Part shown: one piece after another, positions 57,050 through 64,000 of the stretch | Layout of the letters: every line of letters begins with the position of its first letter | Position numbering within the stretch: position 1 is the first letter of the stretch | Source of the DNA: Actinopolyspora biskrensis | Lineage (GTDB): Bacteria > Actinomycetota > Actinomycetes > Mycobacteriales > Pseudonocardiaceae | Direction of reading: 5' to 3' | Assembly: GCF_013408175.1 (NCBI RefSeq) | Contig: NZ_JACBYW010000002.1 | Coordinates: 496,001 to 560,000, forward strand | DNA: 64,000 nt | Notes under the pieces: model-generated | Database searches by the model: none | Seen by the model: only the letters and a program-made list of their open reading frames with translations | What the model was told of the DNA's origin: nothing | Translations under genes and position numbers: made by a program

Positions 57050-57111
57050 CGCCGTCTCCGATCCGTCGTGACGTGTTCGGGGACAGCTTCGGCCCTCCAG
57101 CGATGATATGC

Positions 57112-57130
57112 AGTAGACACAACGGCTACT
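57112..57130. promoter_or_regulatory. Inverted repeat AGTAG-n9-CTACT in the gabT/pucR gap
   Basis: AGTAG (57112-57116) and CTACT (57126-57130) lie next to a TATCAT -10-like box for gabT (57103-57108 on the minus strand). It is a candidate site for the adjacent PucR-type regulator. Confidence 0.35.
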
Positions 57131-57168
57131 AGCGCACGGTTCGATGGACGGTTTGGAGTTGTTGCCCG

Positions 57169-58638
57169 GTGCCGCTGACTGTGCGGGGGCTTCTCGCCGA
57201 CCCGGAACTGGAGCTGACGTCCCACGGGAGCCGGAGCTCCGCGGACCGGCCGATCTCCTGGGTGCACACCAGCGAACTGGCCGATCCCACCCCGTTCCTC
57301 GAGGGCGGGGAGCTGTTGCTGACCACGGGGCTGACGTTGCGCGGCCACGAGTGCGGCGAGTACGTGAGCAGGCTCGCCGCTGCCGGTGTGGCCGGGCTCG
57401 GCTTCGGCGTGGGACTCACCCACGGTGAGGTGCCGCGGGAACTGGTCGCGGCAGCCACCGAAGCGGGACTGCCGTTGGTGGCCGTGCCGCACCGGACACC
57501 GTTCATCGCGATCAGCAAAGCGGTTTCACGCGCGCTGGCCGAGGACGAGTACGAGGGAGTCCGACGGCTCAGCCGAGCGCAACAGGAACTGGCCCGCGCG
57601 GCGGGGAGCAGAGGAGGACTCGCCACGCTGGTTCGCAAGCTGGCCGGCCTCGTCGAGGGGTGGGTGCTGTTGCTGGACGGCGCGGGAACGGTGCTGCACG
57701 CCGCTCCGAGCACGGCCGGGATCTCGGCCCGCGTGCTCGCCCCCGAGGCCGAGCGGCTGCGCGGCAGGCAGGGGAGGGGGACAGTGGACTTCGAACTGTC
57801 CGGGCAGGAGGTCAGCATGCAGGACCTCGGAGCCGGGAACGGGGCAGTGCTCGTCGTCGGGCGCACGTGGTCGTTCGGCACGTCCGACCGACAAGTGATC
57901 AACTCGGCGGCCTCGCTGCTGACCCTGGCTCTGCGGCAGACCGAGACGTTGCGCGCGGCACGGAGGAAACTGCGCACCGGATTCCTGCGCACACTGTTGG
58001 CGGGCGAACCCGTCTGGGAGACGCTCGACGACCTGCGGACCGAGTTCCCCGCTCCGCCCCTCCGGGTGCTGGCCTTCGAAGGGGCCCGTGATTCGGGGGA
58101 GCTGCTGTACCTGCTCGAGACGGAGCACTTCGAGGAAGCGATTTACCCGGTCGAGTACGAAGGGGCCGTGATGGCGGTGGTTCCGGCGGGGGGTGGGAGT
58201 CTGGAGCAGCTGAGCCGACGGCGTGACGTGCTGCGGGTCGGAATTTCCGAGCCGTGCGACCTGAGCGGGATGTCGCGTGCCCTGCGCCAGGCCGAGCAGG
58301 CCGTGGCGGCCGCGCGTACCGGGGACAACACGGTGTGGTTCGCCGAGTTGGCGGGGTGGGGGCTGCTTGATCTGGTTCCCGCCGACCGGGTGACCGGATT
58401 CGCGGAGTCCCTGCTGGCTCCGCTCGAGGGCAGGAACGAGCTTATCGTCTCGCTGCGCGAGTGGTTGGCCCGGCACGGGCAGTGGGATCCGGCCGCGGGA
58501 GCGCTGGGGGTGCATCGGCACACGCTCCGCAACCGGATCCGCAAGGTCGAGTCGCTGCTCGGGCGTGATCTGGACCAGCCGGGGGTGCGTGCGGAACTGT
58601 GGTTGGCCCTGCGGGTGCTGAACGGGCCCGAGCGCTGA
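57169..58638 (+). CDS. PucR-family transcriptional regulator, divergent from gabT
   Basis: A 489-aa regulator with the PucR layout: an N-terminal sensory domain (about 1-125, with LTVRGLLADPELELTS and GELLLTTGL), a middle GGDEF-like region, and a C-terminal helix-turn-helix ending HRHTLRNRIRKVESLLGRDLDQP (about 445-470). PucR proteins activate purine, allantoin, GABA and other nitrogen-compound catabolic genes when they sense a pathway metabolite. Its divergent placement beside gabT suggests it senses GABA or a precursor. The GTG at 57169 begins MPLTVRGLL, the usual family start. Confidence 0.9.
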   Translation: MPLTVRGLLADPELELTSHGSRSSADRPISWVHTSELADPTPFLEGGELLLTTGLTLRGHECGEYVSRLAAAGVAGLGFGVGLTHGEVPRELVAAATEAGLPLVAVPHRTPFIAISKAVSRALAEDEYEGVRRLSRAQQELARAAGSRGGLATLVRKLAGLVEGWVLLLDGAGTVLHAAPSTAGISARVLAPEAERLRGRQGRGTVDFELSGQEVSMQDLGAGNGAVLVVGRTWSFGTSDRQVINSAASLLTLALRQTETLRAARRKLRTGFLRTLLAGEPVWETLDDLRTEFPAPPLRVLAFEGARDSGELLYLLETEHFEEAIYPVEYEGAVMAVVPAGGGSLEQLSRRRDVLRVGISEPCDLSGMSRALRQAEQAVAAARTGDNTVWFAELAGWGLLDLVPADRVTGFAESLLAPLEGRNELIVSLREWLARHGQWDPAAGALGVHRHTLRNRIRKVESLLGRDLDQPGVRAELWLALRVLNGPER

Positions 58639-58791
58639 TCGAAGTTCTCCGGTCGAGTTGTCGGTCGGACGGGGTTCTCCGGTGCGGCGGTACCGGAACA
58701 CTCTCCGAGGAGCCGGCATCGCCGCGGCGAGGTTCCGCCAACGAGCGCCCACGACCACCGAAACGGAAAAGCTCCAGGAGGAAGGAACTCC

Positions 58792-60237
58792 ATGCTGGTC
58801 GAAGACCTGCTCGCGGACCGGGAACTGTCCTTGGACGTCCGGGTGCGGGGTGACGTCACTCGTCCGATCCAGTGGGTCCACACGATCGAGATCAACGCTC
58901 CCGCGAACTTCCTGCGCGGTGGAGAGGTGGTGCTCACCGCGGGGGTCTGGCGTACCGCCGGGGTGCGGGCCGGTGACTTCGTGGCGGATCTGGCCTCCGC
59001 CGATGTGGCCGCCGTGGGGTTCGGACTGGTCCCTCCCGAGACCGAGGCTCCCGAGGAGTTCGTCGAAGCGGCGCGTGCGCACGGGTTGACCTGTTTCGTC
59101 GTCGGTGCGGAGGTCGCCTTCCTCCAGGTGGTCCAGGCTTTCGTCGGCAGCAAGCGAGTGGAGTGGGAGCGCCCGCTGCGCAGACACCTCGATCAGCACG
59201 ACGCCATAGTGACCGCGTTGCGGTTGCGTCGCGGGGTGGGCACGGTGCTCTCCGTGCTGGAGAGACAGCTCGCGGACCCGGTCGCGGTACGCGGTTCCGC
59301 GGGACTCATAGCGGGCCGCCCTCCCAGCCCGGGGCACCCGGTTCCGCTGGTGGGGGAAGGACTCGCCGACGCGGAGCTGCTGCTGCCCGTGCCGCTCGAG
59401 GAGCTCGACGTGGAACAGCACGCCGCGGTTATGCAGGCCATGCCGTTCATCGCGCTCGAGATCGAGCGGAGCAGAGCGGTGCGGGCCACGGAACTGCGCT
59501 ACGCCTGGGAACTGTTCGAATGGGTGCAGGCCGGCACCGTTGGGCTGGAGACGGTGCGGACGAGGCTGCACTCGTTCGGCCTGCCTCCCGAAGGCCCGTT
59601 GGCGGCCGTGGTGGTTCGCACGGGAGCTCCCGAAGCGGTGTCGGCACGCCTGGGTGAGGTGCTCGGCACGGACGGAGTGGCCGTGCGACGTGGTGACGAG
59701 GTAGTGGCTTTCGTGCGCAGCGTGGACAGCGTGCCGGAGCTGGCACGTGGGCTGCACCGGTCCGTGAGCGGCGTGTCCGGGGACGTACGGCTGGGGATGG
59801 GTGCCCCGGGAAGCGCGGCCGAGTTGCGGGTGAGCCTGCTGCAGGCCGCGCACGCGGCCGAGGCCGTCCCCGCGGGAGAGGGGGTACGTTCCGGTGCGGG
59901 GGGTTGGATGACCCACGACCAGCTGAGTTCCCCGACGCTGCTGCTGGCCGCGCAGGACCCGGAACTGCTGGCGGCCACCTCCCGGGCACTGCTGGGCTCC
60001 GTGCTGGAGCACGACCAGCGTCGGGGAACGGAACTGATTCCCTCCCTGCGGGTCTTCCTCGACGCCGGAGGACGCTGGCAGGAGGCGGCACGAACACTGC
60101 ACGTGCACATCAACACGCTGCGCCATCGCATGGGGCGCGTCGAGGAGCTGACCGGGAGGACGCTTTCACACACCCCGGACCGGGTGGATCTGTACCTGGC
60201 GTTGCGTGCGATACGGCAGACGCGCGATTCCCCGTGA
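58792..60237 (+). CDS. Second PucR-family transcriptional regulator
   Basis: A 481-aa paralogue of the preceding regulator with the same three-part layout: VEDLLADRELSLDVRV and GGEVVLTAGVW at the start, a middle domain, and LHVHINTLRHRMGRVEELTGRTL at the end. Overall identity between the two is low, so it is an old paralogue or a separately acquired one. The ATG at 58792 has AGGAGGAA upstream. It lies 153 bases after the first and 161 bases before the permease gene, all on one strand, so it probably controls the permease/oxidase/ureohydrolase genes. Confidence 0.9.
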   Translation: MLVEDLLADRELSLDVRVRGDVTRPIQWVHTIEINAPANFLRGGEVVLTAGVWRTAGVRAGDFVADLASADVAAVGFGLVPPETEAPEEFVEAARAHGLTCFVVGAEVAFLQVVQAFVGSKRVEWERPLRRHLDQHDAIVTALRLRRGVGTVLSVLERQLADPVAVRGSAGLIAGRPPSPGHPVPLVGEGLADAELLLPVPLEELDVEQHAAVMQAMPFIALEIERSRAVRATELRYAWELFEWVQAGTVGLETVRTRLHSFGLPPEGPLAAVVVRTGAPEAVSARLGEVLGTDGVAVRRGDEVVAFVRSVDSVPELARGLHRSVSGVSGDVRLGMGAPGSAAELRVSLLQAAHAAEAVPAGEGVRSGAGGWMTHDQLSSPTLLLAAQDPELLAATSRALLGSVLEHDQRRGTELIPSLRVFLDAGGRWQEAARTLHVHINTLRHRMGRVEELTGRTLSHTPDRVDLYLALRAIRQTRDSP

Positions 60238-60398
60238 CGACGGTCGTCGCGTTGTGCGATCGTCCAAAGCTTGTCGTGTACTTCGGAGAATCGATGACTC
60301 CCCCAGGCTCGTGATGGGGCCCACACTTGCCGGTGCCGCGCGGCTCGAACGTTGCCCTCGGCGCCGTTCGGCGCCCACCAGTCGCAAGGAGGTCACCG

Positions 60399-61865
60399 AT
60401 GACCGAGGAACCGTCGTCGCGCGATCGCGGCGTCGGCATCGAGGTGCACGGTGTCGACACGATCCCGGAGCCGGACAGAACCGGTAGGCCGCGTGACGTG
60501 ATCGGCATTCTGTTCGGGTCGAACATGTGCCTCGGCGTGATCATTTTCGGGTGGCTGCCCGCTTCGTTCGGGCTGGGTTTCTGGGCCAGCGTCACCTCGA
60601 TGATCACCGGCACCCTGCTCGGGACGGTGCTGGTCGCTCCGCTCGCGCTGGTGTCGTTCCGCACCGGGACCAACCTCTCCACGAGCAGTGGCGGTCACTT
60701 CGGCGTGCGCGGGCGGCTGATCGGTTCGGTCATCGGCCTGCTGCTGTCCCTCGGGTACGGGGCCCTGACGCTCTGGACCGGTGGAGCCGCCGTGGTCGGC
60801 CCGTTGCACAGGCTGTTCGGGTTTCCGAACGGAGCGTGGGGATACAGCCTCACCTACGCGGTCCTGTCCCTGCTGGCGGTGTTCACCGCGATATTCGGGT
60901 ACCAGTTGCTGACCGTGCTCAGTAAATGGGTCGCGGCGGGGACGACGGTGTTGATGATCGTCGGCCTGTTCGCCTACGCGGGGAAGTTCGACCCTTCCCC
61001 GGTGGTCGACGGCGGCCATTTGCTCGGTGACTTCTGGACCACGTGGTCGCTGTCCACGGTGGCCGCCGGGTTGAGCGGCCCGATGGCGTTCATAACCCTG
61101 CTCGGAGACTACAGCCGTTACGTCTCGCCGAACCGGTACTCGCCGACGCGGGTGTTCGGAGCTTCGGCCCTCGGGATGATCCTCGGTCTGCTGGTACCGC
61201 AACTGTTCGGGACGTTCACCGCGTTCGCCTCCCGAGCCGCGGAGGACTACGTGGGCCCGCTCGTCGCGGCGGCCCCGCTGTGGTTCCTCGTGCCGCTGCT
61301 GTTGAGCGGGGTGTTCGGCACCATCGGCAACGGGGGCATCCTCATCTACAGCATGGGGTTGGACCTGGACGCCATCGTGCCGAACCTGTCCCGGATACAG
61401 TCCACGACCCTGGTGTCGGCGCTCGCGACCGTGCTGGTCTTCCTCGGCTACTTCGTCTGGGACGCGCAGTCGGCCGTCACCGCTTTCGTCCTGCTGCTGA
61501 CCGCGGTCGGAACGCCGTGGGCGGTGATCACGTTGATCGGCTTCGCGCGCTGCGGAGGCAGCTACGACACCGAAGCCCTCCAAGTGTTCAACCGGAGGTC
61601 GCGCGGCGGGATCTACTGGTACACGGGCGGGTGGAACCTCAGGGCCACCGCAGCGTGGGCCATCGGTTCCACGGTCGGTCTGCTGTCCGTGGACACCGCG
61701 CTGTACACCGGACCGCTGATCAGCATCACCCACATAGACGTGAGTTTTCTGCTGGCGGCCGCCACGACGGCCGTGGCCTACCTGTCGCTGACCGCGACGG
61801 CCACGCGGCCCGGCCCGAACGGGGCCGACAGGGAAACGAGCGCGCCCCGGACAGCCGGGGTCTGA
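60399..61865 (+). CDS. NCS1-family permease (cytosine/purine type)
   Basis: A 488-aa membrane protein with about 12 helices. The first 45 residues are hydrophilic; FGSNMCLGVIIFGWLP and GHFGVRGRLIGSVIGLLLSLGYGA follow in the early helices, and LLGDYSRYVSP marks a conserved loop near residue 240. NCS1 carriers import nucleobases, hydantoins, allantoin or related compounds with protons or sodium. Given the neighbours, the substrate could be a guanidino compound or polyamine-related nitrogen source, which would be unusual for the family. The ATG at 60399 follows AAGGAGGT by six bases. Confidence 0.88.
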   Translation: MTEEPSSRDRGVGIEVHGVDTIPEPDRTGRPRDVIGILFGSNMCLGVIIFGWLPASFGLGFWASVTSMITGTLLGTVLVAPLALVSFRTGTNLSTSSGGHFGVRGRLIGSVIGLLLSLGYGALTLWTGGAAVVGPLHRLFGFPNGAWGYSLTYAVLSLLAVFTAIFGYQLLTVLSKWVAAGTTVLMIVGLFAYAGKFDPSPVVDGGHLLGDFWTTWSLSTVAAGLSGPMAFITLLGDYSRYVSPNRYSPTRVFGASALGMILGLLVPQLFGTFTAFASRAAEDYVGPLVAAAPLWFLVPLLLSGVFGTIGNGGILIYSMGLDLDAIVPNLSRIQSTTLVSALATVLVFLGYFVWDAQSAVTAFVLLLTAVGTPWAVITLIGFARCGGSYDTEALQVFNRRSRGGIYWYTGGWNLRATAAWAIGSTVGLLSVDTALYTGPLISITHIDVSFLLAAATTAVAYLSLTATATRPGPNGADRETSAPRTAGV

Positions 61866-61902
61866 ACGCGGGATTCGTATGAACAGGAAAGAGCGTACGA
61901 GT

Positions 61903-63213
61903 ATGGACACTTATGACGTCGTCGTCATCGGAGCGGGGTTCGCGGGGCTGACAGCGGCCAGGGACCTTCGTGAGGCGGGTGAGGACGTACTGGTCCTGGA
62001 GGCCAGGGATCGCATCGGTGGCTCCACCTGGTACCGGCCGGACGCCTTCGACGGGTTCGGCCTGGAGATGGGCGGTACCTGGATCGTGCCGCAGCAGCGG
62101 CACGTCTTCGCCGAAGTGCACCGCTACGGGATCCGGGTGGCCGACAGCGAGCTTCCCCCGCGCATGACTTGGTCCGATCACGGCCAGGTGCTGGACACGT
62201 TGCTGCCGGTCCCTCCGGAGGAGTACGAGCAGCTCGAACACGTGATGCGTTCGTTGATCGAGGCGGGGAGGAGGATCGATCCGGAACGACCACTTTCCGA
62301 GCAGGGTCTTTCCGATCTCGACGTGCCGATCCGGCAGTGGGCCGAGCAGCAGGGGCTGTCCGGGAACTCCGGGGAACTGTTGATCTCCTGGTTCTGCGGT
62401 TGTGCGAACGCGAGCGAGGAGACCGGATCGGCTCTGGACGTGATCCGTTGGCTGGCGGCGATGGACAACTCGCTGTGGGGGATGGTGCAGGCGAGCGTGC
62501 TCGGCTACACGTTCGTCGACGGCACCGTGTCGCTGGCCGAGGCGATAGCCGCTGACGCCGGTGCGGAGCTGCGGTTGTCCAGTCCCGTGCGCGAGGTGCT
62601 CGCCGACGGAAGGGGAGTGACCGTCGGCTACGACGGCGGTTCCGTTCGGGCTGAGCGGGTGTTGATGACCACTCCCGTGGGCGTGTGGCGCGACATCCGG
62701 TTCGAGCCGGAGCTGTCGGCGGCCAAACAGGCGATCTCCCGGGAGAACCACGCGGGGCAGGGACAGAAGATCTGGGCGCTGGCACGTGGGGTTCCCGAGG
62801 AGCTGAGCGGTTTCGGGTGGGGAACGGCCTTCGACTACGTCGGTGCGATGGCCACCACGGAAAACGGCGTGGTCCTCGTGTGCTTCGCGCCCGAGGACGG
62901 TCGGGTCGACGGGGCGGATCCGCACGACGTGCAGCGTGCCGTCCGCGAGTTCGCCCCGGAGGCGGAGATCGTCGACGTCGCCACCCACGACTGGGTGGGC
63001 GACGAGTTCTCCAAGGGGACCTGGGCGACCTTCCGGGCCGGGCAGTTCGCCGAGTACGAGATCAGCGTCGGCGAGCCCGAGGGGCGCGTCCACTTCGCGG
63101 GCTCGCACACGGCCGGACGCTGGCGCGCCTTCATCGACGGCGCCATCGAGTCCGGCAAACGCGCCGCGGCCGAGATCTCGGAGGCCGGGCGGCTTGATGG
63201 ACGGGGAACGTGA
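61903..63213 (+). CDS. FAD-dependent amine oxidase
   Basis: A 436-aa flavoprotein of the monoamine oxidase family. The dinucleotide-binding motif DVVVIGAGFAGLTAARDL begins at residue 4, followed by LVLEARDRIGG and EMGGTWIVPQQ. The C-terminal GRVHFAGSHTAGRWRAFIDGAIESGKRAA closes the FAD site. No covalent-flavin Cys is evident in that motif. Members oxidise putrescine, other polyamines or aromatic amines, releasing aldehyde, ammonia and peroxide. Between the permease and the ureohydrolase genes, a polyamine or agmatine-derived amine is likely. The ATG at 61903 (MDTYDVVV) suits the fold; one at 61879 would add eight residues and follows the permease stop by 13 bases. Confidence 0.88.
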   Translation: MDTYDVVVIGAGFAGLTAARDLREAGEDVLVLEARDRIGGSTWYRPDAFDGFGLEMGGTWIVPQQRHVFAEVHRYGIRVADSELPPRMTWSDHGQVLDTLLPVPPEEYEQLEHVMRSLIEAGRRIDPERPLSEQGLSDLDVPIRQWAEQQGLSGNSGELLISWFCGCANASEETGSALDVIRWLAAMDNSLWGMVQASVLGYTFVDGTVSLAEAIAADAGAELRLSSPVREVLADGRGVTVGYDGGSVRAERVLMTTPVGVWRDIRFEPELSAAKQAISRENHAGQGQKIWALARGVPEELSGFGWGTAFDYVGAMATTENGVVLVCFAPEDGRVDGADPHDVQRAVREFAPEAEIVDVATHDWVGDEFSKGTWATFRAGQFAEYEISVGEPEGRVHFAGSHTAGRWRAFIDGAIESGKRAAAEISEAGRLDGRGT

Positions 63214-63264
63214 CGGGGCTCGATTCTTCGACCCGTGCGCGAGTGGAATTGTGAGGAGCGGACA

Positions 63265-64000
63265 GTGTCAGAGCCCATGGACCGGGAACCGGTCGGTCCG
63301 GTCGACGCCACCAGGATTCCCCGGTACGGCGGTGATTCGACCTTCGCGCGACTGCCGAGGTACTCGGAGGTTTCCGATGCCGACGCGCTGCTGTGGGGAG
63401 TGCCCTTCGACACCGGGGTGAGCTACCGTCCCGGAGCGAGGTTCGGGCCCGGACACGTCCGGCAGAGCTCCAGACTGTTGCGGCCGTACAACCCGGCCGT
63501 CGGCGTCTCCCCGTTCGCGGCTCGGCAGGTCGCCGACGCCGGGGACGTGGGAGTGAATCCCTTCGACGTCGGCGAGGCCATTTCCACGGTGGAGTCGGCC
63601 GCCAGGGAAATGTCCGGGACCGGCCGCACCCTGATCACCATCGGCGGTGATCACACGATCGCGCTGCCGTTGCTGCGGGTGCAGCACGAGCGGCACGGTC
63701 CGCTCGCCGTCCTGCACTTCGACGCGCATCTGGACACCTGGGACACCTACTTCGGCGAGCCCTACACACACGGAACTCCGTTTCGCCGTGCGGCGGAGGA
63801 AGGGCTGATCGACCACGAGCACTCGATGCACGTGGGGCTCCGGGGCCCGCTGTATTCCGGGGTGGACCTGGCCGAGAGCGCGCGGATGGGGTTCGCCGCC
63901 GTGCACTGCCGGGACTTCGCACGTGCCTCGCTGGACACCATCACGGAGCGCGTCCGTGCTCGGCTCGGTTCACGCCCGGTCTACGCCTCGATCGACATCG
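63265..64000 (+). CDS. Ureohydrolase (agmatinase/guanidinobutyrase family), 3' end cut by window
   Basis: The first 245 residues of an arginase-superfamily enzyme, which cuts a guanidino group to give urea and an amine. The family blocks are present in order: [30 protein letters not shown] with a manganese-ligand His, and [14 protein letters not shown] with Asp and His ligands; the third ligand block (S-I-D-I) begins at the window edge. Members split agmatine to putrescine or 4-guanidinobutyrate to GABA. Both fit the neighbouring amine oxidase and gabT genes; guanidinobutyrate would feed gabT directly. The GTG at 63265 has GAGGAG seven bases upstream. It follows the amine oxidase gene by 51 bases in the same operon. 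Confidence 0.9.
   Translation, partial: MSEPMDREPVGPVDATRIPRYGGDSTFARLPRYSEVSDADALLWGVPFDTGVSYRPGARFGPGHVRQSSRLLRPYNPAVGVSPFAARQVADAGDVGVNPFDVGEAISTVESAAREMSGTGRTLITIGGDHTIALPLLRVQHERHGPLAVLHFDAHLDTWDTYFGEPYTHGTPFRRAAEEGLIDHEHSMHVGLRGPLYSGVDLAESARMGFAAVHCRDFARASLDTITERVRARLGSRPVYASIDI

Overview
This is a high-GC actinomycete chromosome segment. It carries a GarA-type FHA protein, a four-gene ergothioneine set, an AcnR-like aconitase repressor, an NnaR-like nitrogen regulator and a DinB/MDMPI-type protein, and it uses many GTG starts. Together these point to the Pseudonocardiales/Mycobacteriales branch. A BCCT transporter end and a choline-transporter-like sodium symporter would suit a salt-tolerant genus such as Actinopolyspora, but that genus is only a guess. 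I saw no insertion sequence, prophage, CRISPR array or tRNA gene.

Positions 1-2057 hold the tail of a BCCT transporter and a DHA2-type MFS exporter that ends in a 44-bp perfect palindrome. Positions 2061-11776 are a compact hybrid NRPS/PKS locus transcribed from a central divergent promoter region. Leftward run a stand-alone A-PCP protein and a KS-AT-ACP-TE synthase, overlapping by ATGA. Rightward run a 227-aa protein I do not recognise, an A-PCP-C protein whose A domain reads as threonine-specific, and a short MbtH-like protein. The domains form one line: A-PCP-C, then A-PCP, then KS-AT-ACP-TE. That predicts a Thr-X dipeptide extended by one unreduced ketide unit and released by the TE. This is the best candidate here for an undescribed pathway.

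Positions 11885-18956 hold a large catalase with a C-terminal class-I-glutaminase-like domain, a secreted GH20 beta-N-acetylhexosaminidase with a DasR-like operator over its promoter region, the choline-transporter-like symporter, an AT-richer gap, and a small orphan gene. Positions 19181-30336 are a contracted version of the mycobacterial pgsA2-garA-gcvB neighbourhood: CDP-alcohol phosphatidyltransferase, GarA, bifunctional nuclease, MerR regulator, tandem glycine riboswitch, gcvP, a cysteine-free HesB-like protein, a putative glycosylase-family protein, two CNNM/CorC transporters behind a structured leader, and a DinB protein.

Positions 30614-46961 carry a POT peptide transporter, a DUF3616 protein, a FUSC membrane protein, acnR, egtABCD, two tiny zinc-binding proteins, aconitase and an ABC-F ATPase. 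The ergothioneine operon sits between acnR and acn, yet an AcnR-like operator still lies on the acn promoter. Positions 47754-54000 carry an aldo/keto reductase, an Fpg/Nei glycosylase, nnaR with narK, and an AGE-family isomerase.

Positions 54452-64000 carry class I fructose-bisphosphate aldolase and a nitrogen-catabolic group: gabT, two PucR regulators, an NCS1 permease, a flavin amine oxidase and a ureohydrolase cut by the window edge. The last group looks like guanidino-compound or polyamine degradation through GABA.
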